From Hyphomonadaceae bacterium ML37 (GTDB lineage Bacteria; Pseudomonadota; Alphaproteobacteria; Caulobacterales; Maricaulaceae), in assembly GCA_027627685.1 (NCBI GenBank), contig CP091241.1, positions 829,149 through 893,148 of the forward strand: a DNA stretch of 64,000 nucleotides. The letters are read 5' to 3'. Shown here piece by piece: positions 16,984-26,403 of this stretch. The translations under genes were made by a program, and so were the position numbers. Below the pieces are notes generated by a model. It was not told the origin of the DNA. It saw nothing but the letters and a program-made list of their open reading frames with translations, and ran no database searches. Numbering within the stretch: the first letter of the stretch is position 1; the number at the start of each line of letters is the position of its first letter.

Positions 16984-17537
16984 GCCAGGACGCGGCGAGC
17001 GGCGTGAAAGCGGACGCCCGTCGGGCCGAGCTGGTCAGCCGGCTTGCTGACACCCTGCTGGCCGATGGCCTGGCGGCGGCCAGCCTGCGCTCGCTGGCAC
17101 GGGCGGCGGGCACCAGTGACCGGATGCTGCTGTATTATTTTCCCACCAAAGAGTCGCTCATGACCGCCGCACTGGTGCATCTCGCCGGTCGGCTGGAAGC
17201 GGCGCTGAGCGAAGCGGCGGCGCCATCGCGCGCTCCGGCTGACATCCTGTTTGTGCGCGTCGGTCATCAGGTTCTGGATGACGCATTCTGGCCCTATATG
17301 CGCCTGTGGCTGGAAATCGCCGCCCGCGCCGGAGCCGGTGAGGCGCCGTACCTTGACGCGGCGCGGGTCATCGCATCGGGCTTCCTCAGCTGGATCACAC
17401 ACCAGCTTGATGCGCCCGCTGAACGCCATGCCGCCGACGCCGCGCGTCTGTTTGCGCAGATCGAGGGTCTGGTCATCCTCAAGGCCGCAGGGCTTGAGGA
17501 GGCCTGTGATACGGCTCTCGGCGGCGGAACGATCTAG
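16980..17537 (+). CDS. TetR/AcrR-family transcriptional regulator
   Basis: A 185-residue one-component repressor. The N-terminal helix-turn-helix is LRSLARAAGTSDRMLLYYFPTKESLMTAAL (about 40-69), the canonical TetR recognition region. The remaining helices form a ligand-binding domain. It starts inside the gluQ stop (ATGA) and converges with a small membrane-protein gene, their stop codons sharing the bases CTAG. A 16-base palindrome in front of that membrane gene (17988-18003) is its most likely operator, so it probably controls the membrane protein. Confidence 0.9.
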   Translation: MSQDAASGVKADARRAELVSRLADTLLADGLAAASLRSLARAAGTSDRMLLYYFPTKESLMTAALVHLAGRLEAALSEAAAPSRAPADILFVRVGHQVLDDAFWPYMRLWLEIAARAGAGEAPYLDAARVIASGFLSWITHQLDAPAERHAADAARLFAQIEGLVILKAAGLEEACDTALGGGTI

Positions 17538-17947
17538 CGGGCGCGATTAAAGACGAAGCCCAGAACCAGCGCCACGCCGGCGCCCCACAGGATCGCCGCC
17601 CCGGCGCCGGCTTGCAGCGCCAACTCAGCGCCATAGAGCGTGGGAACCCAGGCGAGCGCCAGCCCGTCCAGCAAGACCGCCGCCGCGACCACGACGCTGA
17701 CCCCCAGCGCGAGATCGCTGCGGGCTAGTCCGCCGATCTTAGCGATCAGCCAGATGAACGGGGCGGTGCCCGGAATGATGAGCGCGTACAGGAGGATGCG
17801 GGCGGCGCCGTCATACACGCCCAGCGGGCCAAGCCAGCGCAGCAGCAGCGCCGCGGTCAGCCATAGGGCGGCGCCCAGTGCGGCCAGCCGGATCAGTTGT
17901 CCGGTTGAAAGCGGCAAACGTCCGGTCCGTACGGGGTGGGTCTGCAT
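17534..17947 (-). CDS. Small integral membrane protein, probable TetR target
   Basis: A 137-residue inner-membrane protein with four hydrophobic segments (about 18-36, 44-66, 75-98 and 108-130) and basic tails. I do not recognise a functional family. GGAGG precedes the ATG at 17947 by 8 bases. Its stop TAG shares the tetranucleotide CTAG with the stop of the convergent tetR gene. The upstream palindrome suggests repression by that regulator, hence perhaps a ligand-induced membrane function. Confidence 0.75.
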   Translation of the reverse strand: MQTHPVRTGRLPLSTGQLIRLAALGAALWLTAALLLRWLGPLGVYDGAARILLYALIIPGTAPFIWLIAKIGGLARSDLALGVSVVVAAAVLLDGLALAWVPTLYGAELALQAGAGAAILWGAGVALVLGFVFNRAR

Positions 17948-17987
17948 TGATGTGACCTCCAACATTTTCGTGCTCAAGTTAGCGTAA

Positions 17988-18003
17988 TGTAGCGTCCGCT
18001 ACA
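17988..18003. promoter_or_regulatory. Probable TetR-family operator
   Basis: TGTAGCGTCCGCTACA is a perfect 7+7 inverted repeat with a TC spacer, the size and style of TetR operators. A further half-site-like TTAGCG lies 10 bases to its left. It sits 41 bases upstream of the membrane-protein start (minus) and 89 bases upstream of the acetyltransferase (plus), so it could control either or both. Confidence 0.7.
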
Positions 18004-18091
18004 ATATCCGTCCGGCGGCGCCCGCGCCTTGCCCTGACGGGCGGGTCAGCGTCTATTGGGGGTAGTGAGATCACGTGTATGGACGACCCCC

Positions 18092-18670
18092 ATGGCCCTG
18101 TGGCGCGACGATAATCAGGAGCTGGTGTTGTGGGGCGAGGGCGTCCGCCTGCGTCCGCCTCACGCGGATGATTACGAGGCGTGGGCCAAGCTGCGCTATG
18201 CCAGCCGCCCCCATACCGAGCGCTGGGAGCCGGCCTGGGCGGAGGACGAGCTGACGCGCTCGGCCTACAAACGGCGGCTGCGGCGCTATCAGACCGATCT
18301 CGACAACGGAACGGGCTATCCGTTCTTCGTGTTCCGTCATGACGATGACGTACTGGTCGGCGCGTGCAATCTCAACAATGTACGGCGCGGCGTGCTGCAG
18401 GCTGCGGACCTTGGATACTGGATCGGCACGCCCTATGTGCGCCGTGGCCATGCCCGGGCGGCGGTGCGCCGGGTCCTCAACTACGCCTTCGCCACCTTGC
18501 GCCTGCACCGGGTGGAAGCTGCAACGCGGCTGGAGAATGACGCCTCGCGCGCCCTGCTGGAATCGCTGGGCTTCACCCATGAGGGGCGGGCGCGCGAGTT
18601 TCTGAAGATTCACGGCGCCTGGCGTGATCATGACCGGTTCTCGATTCTCTCGGGCGACCCGATCCGATGA
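18092..18670 (+). CDS. RimJ/RimL-type GNAT N-acetyltransferase
   Basis: A 192-residue acetyl-CoA-dependent N-acetyltransferase. The family layout is intact: VRLRPPHADDYEAWAKLR near the start, YWIGTPYVRRGHARAAVRRVLNYAF for the pantetheine/CoA site, and RVEAATRLENDASRALLESLGF for the conserved C-terminal block. It most resembles the ribosomal-protein/peptide-acetylating RimJ branch, but the substrate is unproven. The ATG at 18092 was preferred; a TTG at 18056 would add 12 residues. The stop overlaps the EAL gene start (ATGA). Confidence 0.88.
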   Translation: MALWRDDNQELVLWGEGVRLRPPHADDYEAWAKLRYASRPHTERWEPAWAEDELTRSAYKRRLRRYQTDLDNGTGYPFFVFRHDDDVLVGACNLNNVRRGVLQAADLGYWIGTPYVRRGHARAAVRRVLNYAFATLRLHRVEAATRLENDASRALLESLGFTHEGRAREFLKIHGAWRDHDRFSILSGDPIR

Positions 18671-19809
18671 GCGAGGCGGCGTTCCGCTCTGCGGCGCTGG
18701 CCGCCGGCGCGCTGGCGCTGGAATGGGACGCGGCGTCTGAAGCGCTCACCCTGTCAGGCGACGCGGCTGCCATGGGCCTGTCCGGAGTGGCCGGGGCGGG
18801 GCGGCTGGAGGCACTGGGCGAGCGGCTGGCCCCGGGGGACCGGGCCGCGCTTGAAGCGCTCGGCTCCGGGCGTGAGCTGGACGTGCGTCTGCGCCTGGTG
18901 GGCGAGGACCGGCGGCTGCGGCTTGTGCGCCTGATTGGGAAGAGCGAGGCTGGGGTATGGCGCGGCCTGATCCTGCCGGCGGGCGTGACGCCGGAGGACG
19001 GGCTTGAACGCTTGGATCTGGAAGCCGATTTGCGCGCCGCGCTGGAGGCTTGCGCGATCACTGCGCATCACCAGCCCATCGTGTCGCTCAAAGACCGTCG
19101 TCTGGCCGGGTTCGAGGCGCTGGCGCGCTGGGTGCGCCCTGACGCCAGCGTGATGCGCGCCGATGACTTCATGCCGCTGGCGCTGGAGCTCGGGCTGGCC
19201 GGGCAAATCGGGAAGGCCGTGCGGGCGGCGGCTGCGGCCGATGCAGCCGCATGGCGGGCGCTGGCGCCGGACGCGGGCGCATTGTTTGTCGCCGCGAACG
19301 CCACCGCAGGCGAGATCTGCGATCCCGGTTTCGCGGGCGCGCTGATTGCCACGGTGGAGGCGGCGGGCCTGCCCGCGAGCGCCTTCAAGCTGGAGATCAC
19401 CGAGACGGAGATCATGCGCGACCCGGACGCCGCCGAGCGGGCCATGCAGGCGCTGAAATCCGCAGGGTTCTCGTTGGCGCTGGATGATTTCGGGACCGGA
19501 TATTCCTCGCTGGCCCGGCTCGACCGGTTCCCGTTCGACACGGTGAAAATCGACCGCTATTTCGTGCGCGCAGCGGGCGCGGATGCCTCGGCGCGCGCCA
19601 TCATCGCCTCGGTGGTGCGCATCGCCCACAGCTATTCTATGGGCGTGGTGGCCGAGGGCGTGGAGACCGAAGCGGATGCGGTTTTGTGCGCGGAGCTGGG
19701 CTGTGATCTGGCCCAGGGCTTCCGGTTTGCGCGCGCCTTGTCAGGCGACGCTGCGGGCGAGGCGGTGGTCAGCGGTGTGGCGGGGCGATTCCTAGCGCCG
19801 GGCGCCTGA
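18667..19809 (+). CDS. EAL-domain cyclic-di-GMP phosphodiesterase
   Basis: A 380-residue soluble protein that probably hydrolyses c-di-GMP. An N-terminal ~110 residues look PAS-like. The EAL domain covers ~118-370 with all catalytic signatures present: FEALARW, VAANATAGE, ITETEIM, LDDFGTGYSS, VKIDRYF, VVAEGVE and LAQGF. So it is expected to be active rather than a degenerate effector. There is no GGDEF domain and no membrane segment. It is translationally coupled to the preceding acetyltransferase. Confidence 0.92.
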   Translation: MSEAAFRSAALAAGALALEWDAASEALTLSGDAAAMGLSGVAGAGRLEALGERLAPGDRAALEALGSGRELDVRLRLVGEDRRLRLVRLIGKSEAGVWRGLILPAGVTPEDGLERLDLEADLRAALEACAITAHHQPIVSLKDRRLAGFEALARWVRPDASVMRADDFMPLALELGLAGQIGKAVRAAAAADAAAWRALAPDAGALFVAANATAGEICDPGFAGALIATVEAAGLPASAFKLEITETEIMRDPDAAERAMQALKSAGFSLALDDFGTGYSSLARLDRFPFDTVKIDRYFVRAAGADASARAIIASVVRIAHSYSMGVVAEGVETEADAVLCAELGCDLAQGFRFARALSGDAAGEAVVSGVAGRFLAPGA

Positions 19810-19813
19810 CCGG

Positions 19814-20275
19814 TCAGGCTTCCGGAGCGTCTGCCGGACCGGTGAGGGTCTTGATCGCTGCGCGCGCCAGAGCGTCGGCGCGCTCGTTTTCCGGGTGGCC
19901 GGCATGGCCCTTGACCCATTCCCAGACGATCTCGTGGCGGGCCGCCGCGGCGTCAAGACGCTTCCACAAATCCTCATTCTTCACCGGCTTTTTGGCGGAT
20001 GTCCTCCAGCCATTGGATTTCCAGGCGTGCATCCAGCGCGTCACCCCGTCGCGCACATAGGTGGAATCGGTCACCAGCCGCACCCGGCAGGGCCGCTTGA
20101 GCGTCTCCAGCGCCACGATGGCGGCCATCAGCTCCATGCGGTTATTGGTGGTTTCGGCTTCAGCGCCGGACAGCTCGCGCTCCTTGCCAGCATATTCCAG
20201 CAGCGCGCCCCAGCCGCCGGGCCCGGGATTGCCCGAACAGGCGCCGTCGGTGTGGATGACCACGGTCTGGCTCAA
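19814..20275 (-). CDS. rnhA: Ribonuclease HI
   Basis: Removes RNA from RNA-DNA hybrids. The 153-residue protein has D10, E48, D70, H124 and D134 at the same positions as the catalytic residues of E. coli RNase HI, plus the [14 protein letters not shown] signature. Length and family N-terminus ([14 protein letters not shown]) point to a TTG start at 20275, overlapping the DUF1801 stop as TTGA. A GTG four codons in is an alternative. Last gene of ispH-DUF1801-rnhA. Confidence 0.96.
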   Translation of the reverse strand: MSQTVVIHTDGACSGNPGPGGWGALLEYAGKERELSGAEAETTNNRMELMAAIVALETLKRPCRVRLVTDSTYVRDGVTRWMHAWKSNGWRTSAKKPVKNEDLWKRLDAAAARHEIVWEWVKGHAGHPENERADALARAAIKTLTGPADAPEA

Positions 20276-20700
20276 CTGGCCGTGACCTCATACTTCCCCG
20301 AAAGGTCTTTCACGCCGGCGTCTATCAGCTCGGCCAGCACGTCCAGATCGATATCGTCGAGCTTGTTGATGTAGAGGCAGGACTTGCCCATGCCATGCTT
20401 GCCGATGCGCGACAGGATCGCGCCGTAATCGGTGTAGCCGGGCATGATGTAGATGGAGTGCTTGGCCTTGCGCGGCGAAAACCCGGTAGCGAGGAAATCG
20501 CCTTCACGGCCGGTGTCATAGCGATAGTGGTACCGGCCATAGCCGATCATGACCGGCCCCCACATCACTGGGTTCCACCCTGTGACGCGGCGGAACAGGG
20601 CGTCGAGCGTGTGCGCCTCCTCGCGTTTCTGGTCGGGTTCCATAGAGGCGATGAAGGCGTCCACCGTCTGGTCGGACGGCTGGGTCTTGGCGCCGCTCAT
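20272..20700 (-). CDS. DUF1801 domain protein
   Basis: A 142-residue protein of the DUF1801 (YdhG-like) fold. Typical features are the N-terminal [20 protein letters not shown] helix, the central [15 protein letters not shown] core, and [18 protein letters not shown] near the end. Biochemical function is not established for the family. The ATG at 20700 overlaps the ispH stop as TGATG, and its own stop overlaps rnhA, making a tightly coupled three-gene unit. Confidence 0.88.
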   Translation of the reverse strand: MSGAKTQPSDQTVDAFIASMEPDQKREEAHTLDALFRRVTGWNPVMWGPVMIGYGRYHYRYDTGREGDFLATGFSPRKAKHSIYIMPGYTDYGAILSRIGKHGMGKSCLYINKLDDIDLDVLAELIDAGVKDLSGKYEVTAS

Positions 20701-21644
20701 CACGCCACCTCTTTGGGCAGTTTGAACACTACATCCTCGCGCGCCACGGTCACTTCGCGAATGGTGATGGCGTAGCGCCCGGCCATCGCCGCGATCAAAT
20801 CCTCGACCAGGTCCTCGGGCGCGCTGGCGCCGGCCGAAACGCCCAGCGTGGTCACGCCGTCAAGCCAGTTCCAGTCAATCTCCTCGGCGCTGGGGACCAG
20901 ATGCGCGGCGCGCGCGCCGGCTTTCAGCGCTACTTCAACCAGACGCACCGAATTGGATGAGTTGGGCGCCCCCACCACCAGCACCAGGTCGGCATCCGCG
21001 CCTATGGCTTTGACCGCCGCCTGACGGTTGGTGGTGGCGTAGCAGATGTCTTCCTTGTGCGGCGACGCCATGGCGGGAAAGCGCGCCTGCAGGGCGGCGA
21101 CGATCTCGGCTGTGTCGTCCACCGACAAGGTGGTCTGGGTGACAAAGGCCAGATTGCCGGGATCGCGCGGGGTGAAGGCTTGCGCGTCGGCCACAGTCTC
21201 GATCAGGTGAATGGCGCCCTCGGGCAGCTGGCCCAGTGTGCCGATCACCTCGGGGTGGCCGGCATGGCCGATGAGCAGGATTTCCTTGCCCGCCTTGTGA
21301 TGTCGTTCGGCTTCCACATGGACTTTGGAGACCAGCGGGCAGGTCGCGTCGACATAAAGCAGGCTGCGCCGCGCCGCCTCGTCGGGCACACGCTTGGGCA
21401 CGCCGTGGGCGGAAAACACCACCGGGCGATCGTCCGGGCACTCGTGGAGCTCCTTGACGAACACCGCGCCCATGGCTTTCAGCCGGTTGACCACATGCTT
21501 GTTGTGCACGATCTCGTGGCGGACATAGACCGGTGCGCCGTAGCGCTCGAGCGCCTTCTCGACGATCTGGATCGCCCGGTCCACACCGGCGCAAAAGCCG
21601 CGCGGGGCGGCGAGCAAAACGGTCAAAGCGGTCTTGGCGGTCAT
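20700..21644 (-). CDS. ispH: 4-hydroxy-3-methylbut-2-enyl diphosphate reductase
   Basis: Last enzyme of the MEP isoprenoid pathway, an iron-sulfur protein making IPP and DMAPP. At 314 residues it is the standard size. The three cluster-binding cysteines are C18 ([13 protein letters not shown]), C102 ([11 protein letters not shown]) and C201 ([10 protein letters not shown]). The catalytic region [12 protein letters not shown] is present. First gene of the ispH-DUF1801-rnhA operon, divergent from a lipoprotein gene. Confidence 0.97.
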   Translation of the reverse strand: MTAKTALTVLLAAPRGFCAGVDRAIQIVEKALERYGAPVYVRHEIVHNKHVVNRLKAMGAVFVKELHECPDDRPVVFSAHGVPKRVPDEAARRSLLYVDATCPLVSKVHVEAERHHKAGKEILLIGHAGHPEVIGTLGQLPEGAIHLIETVADAQAFTPRDPGNLAFVTQTTLSVDDTAEIVAALQARFPAMASPHKEDICYATTNRQAAVKAIGADADLVLVVGAPNSSNSVRLVEVALKAGARAAHLVPSAEEIDWNWLDGVTTLGVSAGASAPEDLVEDLIAAMAGRYAITIREVTVAREDVVFKLPKEVA

Positions 21645-21801
21645 GGCGGTCCTCTGTCAGCCGGCGCGGGCGGGCGTTGCCCTTCGCGCGCGCGCGTCGT
21701 AGAGACGTCTACCAGACCCGGCCCGCCCCGCAAGGGTGCGCCGGAGGATGTCATCGGCGGCGCCGCCCGGCGCCGCGCTCTCAGGTCCGGGACTTTTCGT
21801 C

Positions 21802-22392
21802 ATGCGTTTCGCCGTCATCAGCCTCGCCGCCGCCGCCCTGACCCTCTCCGGCTGCCAGGGAGTGCGCGAATCGCTGAGCGGACCGCAGCCCAATCCGGGA
21901 CCGTGTCCGAACGCCCTGTCGCTGTATGACGCGCATCGGATCGTCAATTTCTCCGGTTCCGAAATCGTCTATGGGAATGTGGGCTTCACCGGCGAAGTGC
22001 TCAACGTGGTCAGCACCTGCACCTATACGGACCGCTCGGCGACCCCGATCGAGATGGAAATGGGCATGCGCCTGGGTTTCGGCCGCGGCCCGGCGGCGGT
22101 GGGTGACAGCCATTCCTATGAGCTGTTCATCACGGTGGTGCGCCTTGATACGCAGCGCAATGTGGTGGGCGTGATCCACCGGGAGAATTTCACGGTCACT
22201 GCAAATTTCCCGGCCGGCTCTGACCGTGTGGAGATGGTCGAGGAATTTTCGTCGATCCGCATTCCGCGCGCCGACGGCGACACGTCGGGCGCCAATTTCC
22301 AGGTTCTGGTCGGGTTTGAGCTGACCGATGAGCAGCTGGAATTCAACCGGTCCGGAATGCGCTTCCGCGTCACCGCTGGCCAGGACGGCTAG
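21802..22392 (+). CDS. Predicted lipoprotein of unknown function
   Basis: A 196-residue predicted lipoprotein. The signal peptide RFAVISLAAAALTLSGC ends in lipobox LSGC with the acylated Cys at residue 18. The mature part has two further Cys (PGPCPNAL and STCTYTD) and a beta-rich composition (FTVTANFPAGSDRVEMVEEF). No family is recognised with confidence. The ATG at 21802 places the signal peptide at the N-terminus. It lies 9 bases upstream of argS. Confidence 0.8.
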   Translation: MRFAVISLAAAALTLSGCQGVRESLSGPQPNPGPCPNALSLYDAHRIVNFSGSEIVYGNVGFTGEVLNVVSTCTYTDRSATPIEMEMGMRLGFGRGPAAVGDSHSYELFITVVRLDTQRNVVGVIHRENFTVTANFPAGSDRVEMVEEFSSIRIPRADGDTSGANFQVLVGFELTDEQLEFNRSGMRFRVTAGQDG

Positions 22393-22401
22393 GGCGCCCC
22401 C

Positions 22402-24165
22402 ATGACGTCTCTTGTTGAAGAGCTGACGGGTGCGGTCTCGGCCGCGTTCGAGGCGGCAGGCCTGCCGCGCGAGCTGGGCGGCGTGATCGAGAGCGACCGC
22501 CCCGATCTCGCCCCCTATCAGTGCAATGGCGCGCTGGCTGCCGCGAAGGCGGCGAAGGCCAATCCGCGCGCTCTGGCGGCCTCCATCGCCGAGCACCTCA
22601 AGGCGGCGCGGCCGGACCTTGCGGTCGAGATCGCAGGGCCGGGCTTTCTCAATCTCGTTCCGCCGCCGGCGCTCTATGCAGGCCGGGCGAACGCGCTGGC
22701 CGCCGATACGCGCACGGGCGCGCGCACAGCGCCAGCGCCGCTCAAAGTGATGATTGATTTTGGCGGGCCCAATGTGGCCAAGCCGATGCATGTGGGCCAT
22801 TTGCGCTCCAGCGTGATCGGCGACAGCCTGCAGCGCCTGATGCGCTTCCTTGGCCACAGCGTGACCAGCGACATCCATCTAGGCGACTGGGGCCTGCAGA
22901 TGGGCCAGCTGATCACTGAGCTGGAGGATGAGCAGCCGGACCTGCCTTACTTCGACGCCGGTTTTTCAGGGCCTTACCCTGAGGCGGCGCCGGTCACCAT
23001 TGATGATCTGGCCCGGCTTTATCCGCAGGCGAGCGCCAAGGGCAAGGCCGACCCGGCGCGTCAGGAACGCTCGCGTCAGGCCACGGCGGAGCTGCAGGCC
23101 GGACGGCCGGGATACCGCGCCCTGCTGCGCCATTTCATCTCGGTTTCCATTGCGGCGCTGAAGGTGGATTTCGACGATCTCGGCGTTCATTTCGACCTGT
23201 GGAAGGGTGAAAGCGACGTCAATGATCTGATTGCGGACATGGTCGCCGACCTGTGCAAGCGGGCCATCGCCGAGGAAAGCGACGGCGCGCTGGTCATCCG
23301 CGTGGCGCGCGAGGACGACAAGAAGGAGCTGGCGCCGCTTATCCTGGTCAGCTCGCAAGGCTCGGCGCTCTACGCCACCACAGACCTCGCCACCATTCTG
23401 GAGCGCCGCCGCGAGCTGGATCCCGATCTGATCCTCTACGTGGTCGATCTGGGCCAGTCGGACCATTTCGAGCAGGTCTTCCGCGCCGCGGTCAAAGCCG
23501 GCCTGGCGCAAGAGGGCGGGCTGGAGCATGTGAAGTTCGGCACGGTGAACGGCCCGGATGGCAAGCGCCTGCGCACCCGCGATGGCGGCACTTTCCGGCT
23601 GGCTGACCTCATTGAGCAGGCCCGCGAGCGCGCCCGCGCGCGCCTGACCGAGGCGGGGCTGGGAACTGAGTTGTCACCGGAGGCCTTCGAGGATGTGGCG
23701 CGCAAGGTGGCCAATGCGGCCATCAAATTCTCCGACCTGCAGAATGTGCGCACCACCAATTACGTGTTTGATCTGGACCGGTTTGTCAGCTTCGAGGGCA
23801 AGACCGGGCCGTACCTGCTGTATCAGGCCGTGCGCATCGGCTCGCTCTTGCGCAAGGCCGAAGGTGAGGGGCTGAAAGTTGGCCCGGTGCAGATCAGCCA
23901 TGACGCCGAGGCTGCGCTGGTGCGCCGGCTGGACGGGTTCGACGCGGCGGTGCATCGGGCCGAAGCCGGGCGCGCGCCGCACATATTGTGCGAGCACGCC
24001 TTCAACCTCGCCCAAACCTTTTCCGCCTTCTACACCCAGTGCCCGATCCTGCCGGAGAAGGACGAAGCCAACCGCGCGAGCCGCCTCACCCTCGCGCGCA
24101 CCACGCTGACTCAGCTGCGAACCGTGCTGGGCCTGATCGGTCTGGATGTGCCGGAACGGATGTAG
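22402..24165 (+). CDS. argS: Arginyl-tRNA synthetase
   Basis: Charges tRNA-Arg. The 587-residue class I synthetase has an N-terminal Add1 domain, the HIGH motif as GPNVAKPMHVGHLRSSVIGD, the SQGSALYATTDLATI and VVDLGQSDHFEQVF blocks, and a C-terminal DALR anticodon domain. The KMSK loop is replaced by the DGKRLRTRDGG type found in many ArgRS. In many alphaproteobacteria argS is followed by SPOR-nagZ-scpA-scpB; here those lie 27 kb away. Confidence 0.97.
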   Translation: MTSLVEELTGAVSAAFEAAGLPRELGGVIESDRPDLAPYQCNGALAAAKAAKANPRALAASIAEHLKAARPDLAVEIAGPGFLNLVPPPALYAGRANALAADTRTGARTAPAPLKVMIDFGGPNVAKPMHVGHLRSSVIGDSLQRLMRFLGHSVTSDIHLGDWGLQMGQLITELEDEQPDLPYFDAGFSGPYPEAAPVTIDDLARLYPQASAKGKADPARQERSRQATAELQAGRPGYRALLRHFISVSIAALKVDFDDLGVHFDLWKGESDVNDLIADMVADLCKRAIAEESDGALVIRVAREDDKKELAPLILVSSQGSALYATTDLATILERRRELDPDLILYVVDLGQSDHFEQVFRAAVKAGLAQEGGLEHVKFGTVNGPDGKRLRTRDGGTFRLADLIEQARERARARLTEAGLGTELSPEAFEDVARKVANAAIKFSDLQNVRTTNYVFDLDRFVSFEGKTGPYLLYQAVRIGSLLRKAEGEGLKVGPVQISHDAEAALVRRLDGFDAAVHRAEAGRAPHILCEHAFNLAQTFSAFYTQCPILPEKDEANRASRLTLARTTLTQLRTVLGLIGLDVPERM

Positions 24166-24166
24166 T

Positions 24167-26188
24167 TCAGGCCGGCGGTGGGCAGCGCACCAACGGCGGC
24201 GCGGGGTCGGGCAAGGATCCGCCAGCCGCTTCTAGCGCCGCAGCCAGATGCGGCAGGCGGCGGCGGTCCAGACTCGGATAAAACAACATCTCGCGTGATG
24301 CGCCCGGCAAGCCCGGGGTGTCGATAGCAGCAAGGCGGGCATAGGCGGCGTCTTCATTACCCAGCATTTCATGCACGTAGAAGGCATGAATGCGGGCTCT
24401 GGGTTCGTCGATGATCATCTGGCCCATCTCGGCGACCCGGGCCCCGTCGCCCTCCGCGCAGATCTGGCGCAATTCACTGAACATCTTAGCAAATCGACCC
24501 AGATCGCTGCTTTGGATACGCACGTTGACAGCCTGCGCCTCATCCAGCGCACCCACGCGCAACAGAGCGGGATGGGCCTCGATCAGCGCAAAGCCTTCAA
24601 ACGGCGCCTGTTGCAGCGTGCGGCGCGCGAGATCGGCCGCAAGTTCAAAGTCACGGGCCTTTGTCGCATGCTGGATGAGGAAGGCTCGATGGTAGGCGTC
24701 GACGTCTGGCAGCAGGCTGTCCAGACGCCGCACAACTTCCTGCGCCTGATCGAATTGCCCAAGCATTACAAGCGTGTTCGAGTAATCGAACCACCGATCC
24801 ACGTCATTGGGGCGGTCTGCGAGATAATCAGCGTAGGCCGAAGCCGCGTCGGCCAGGTTGAACAGCTCCTGATCGCGCCTGGCGCGATAGGCAGCGGCCT
24901 CGGGACCATCGCGCGCGCTGCGGATGGCTGCCTCCATTAGGGCTGTGAATTCACGGCGATAGGCCTCGCCCGTGTCAGGGTTTTCGCGCATCACCAGCGA
25001 GGGCGTGTTCTCGTAACGGTAGATGACTGCCGCGGCGGCGTGGGCGTCCGCAAAATCGGGATCTATGGAGCGCGCCCTCGCCATCAGCTCCCCGGCGCGG
25101 CCCCAGTTCTGCGGAGCGCCGGTGCGCGAGAACTCGCGCATGGCTGCCTGACCGCGCAGGTACGCCTCATAGGCGGCGATCGAATCGGTTCCGGCTGTGA
25201 CCATGGCGGCCAGGGCGTCCGGGTTCAGCGATGTGTCGAGCAGCCGGGCCACATCCGTGGAGATGTCGGCCTGTATGTCAAGAATGCTACCAAGCGGCCG
25301 GTCATAACGTTGCGACCAGATTTGCACCCCGTCCTGCGCCGCGATCAACGAAACGGTGACGCGAAGGGTCTCGTCTTCCACCCGGACCGCGCCCTCCAGA
25401 AGGTGCGCGACCCCCAAAGTTCGGCCGATATCCGCAGGCGCGCCCCCCGAGGCCGTCGCTGCCTCGCTGGCGCGGCGCGACGCGACGCGCAAGTCGGGCA
25501 TGCGGGTGAGCGCGTTGGTGACCTCCTCGGCCAGGCCGGCTGCGAACCAGTCAATATCCGCCCCCGGGCTCAGATTCTCGAAACCGACGACCGCGACTGA
25601 ACGATTGACTTGCGGGGTGCCGGATGGCTGAAGGAGGATTGTGGCGAGCATCGCGGTCAGCATCAGCGCAGAGGCGGCCAGCGCGGCCGGGGCCAGCCGC
25701 CGCAAGCCGGGCTTGTTCCCGGCCAAATCTGAGTCAGGCCCGCCCTGATCCGGTACGGCTGCCGGAACCGGCCGGGCAGCGACATCGAACGCGCCTGATT
25801 GGAGTGCAGCGCCGGGAGCTGTTGTTGAGACCGGCGCGATGAAGCGGTATCCGCGCCCATGCTCGGTTTTGATCCAGACGGGCCGGCGCGCATTGTCGCC
25901 CAGCGCTTTACGAAGCTCCTTGACTGCGGTCGTGAGCACCGAGTCGGATACAGCCATACCGTCCCAGACCTCCTCGATCAGCTCGGCCTTGGTCACCAGC
26001 CGCATGGGCCGGCGCATCAGCGCCACCAAAAGCCTGAAGGCGCGGCCGCCGAGCGGCGCCGGAGCGCCATTCAGCCTCACCGTTGCATCTTTCACATCGA
26101 CACTCAGCCGACCGGCGGCGATGAAATAGTTCGCCTGCGCGGCGCCGCCGCCAGTCTCTGGGTCATCGCTCGCCAAGGTGTGCCCCAA
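24167..26188 (-). CDS. CadC/ToxR-like membrane regulator with TolB-N and TPR domains
   Basis: A 673-residue one-component transmembrane regulator. The OmpR-type winged helix spans 27-118 (LLVALMRRPMRLVTKAELIEEVW ends with HGRGYRF). A single membrane segment lies at ~165-187. Next comes the FlgO/TolB-N-like block SVAVVGFENLSPGADIDWFAAGL, usual in adenylate-cyclase-like TPR regulators, then TPR-like helices to the end. The start is uncertain: no ATG fits, and the frame opens with TTG at 26188 (or 26176). An 11-base direct repeat at 26288-26306, between this gene and the divergent urcA-type gene, is a plausible binding site for its winged helix. Confidence 0.85.
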   Translation of the reverse strand: MGHTLASDDPETGGGAAQANYFIAAGRLSVDVKDATVRLNGAPAPLGGRAFRLLVALMRRPMRLVTKAELIEEVWDGMAVSDSVLTTAVKELRKALGDNARRPVWIKTEHGRGYRFIAPVSTTAPGAALQSGAFDVAARPVPAAVPDQGGPDSDLAGNKPGLRRLAPAALAASALMLTAMLATILLQPSGTPQVNRSVAVVGFENLSPGADIDWFAAGLAEEVTNALTRMPDLRVASRRASEAATASGGAPADIGRTLGVAHLLEGAVRVEDETLRVTVSLIAAQDGVQIWSQRYDRPLGSILDIQADISTDVARLLDTSLNPDALAAMVTAGTDSIAAYEAYLRGQAAMREFSRTGAPQNWGRAGELMARARSIDPDFADAHAAAAVIYRYENTPSLVMRENPDTGEAYRREFTALMEAAIRSARDGPEAAAYRARRDQELFNLADAASAYADYLADRPNDVDRWFDYSNTLVMLGQFDQAQEVVRRLDSLLPDVDAYHRAFLIQHATKARDFELAADLARRTLQQAPFEGFALIEAHPALLRVGALDEAQAVNVRIQSSDLGRFAKMFSELRQICAEGDGARVAEMGQMIIDEPRARIHAFYVHEMLGNEDAAYARLAAIDTPGLPGASREMLFYPSLDRRRLPHLAAALEAAGGSLPDPAPPLVRCPPPA

Positions 26189-26287
26189 CTCCGCCTGAGT
26201 GCCATTCTAACGCATTCCCGCGATTGCGCATGCATTCAGGCGCCTCAGAACTCCGGAAAAATAGATTTAAGATCAGTGCCTTGTGTT

Positions 26288-26306
26288 TTCTCAGGAAGTT
26301 CTCAGG
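26288..26306. promoter_or_regulatory. Direct repeat, candidate winged-helix operator
   Basis: TTCTCAGG at 26288-26295 is repeated at 26299-26306, an 11-base period. OmpR/PhoB-type winged-helix proteins bind direct repeats with about one helical turn spacing. The site lies between the divergent CadC-like regulator and the UrcA-family gene. Confidence 0.5.
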
Positions 26307-26403
26307 TTTTCGGCAGGATCAAATCCGGTGCGTCGGACAGTGTCATGGCCGTCGCAAGGACGTGCTGTCGGCCCGTTCAAGACTGAACCACAGGAGACGA
26401 TCA

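Noticed and set aside
18056-18091. TTG start adding 12 residues to the RimJ-like acetyltransferase
   Set aside because: The extra residues lie outside the family domain and a normal ATG at 18092 is available. Not fully excluded, because neither start has a strong ribosome site.
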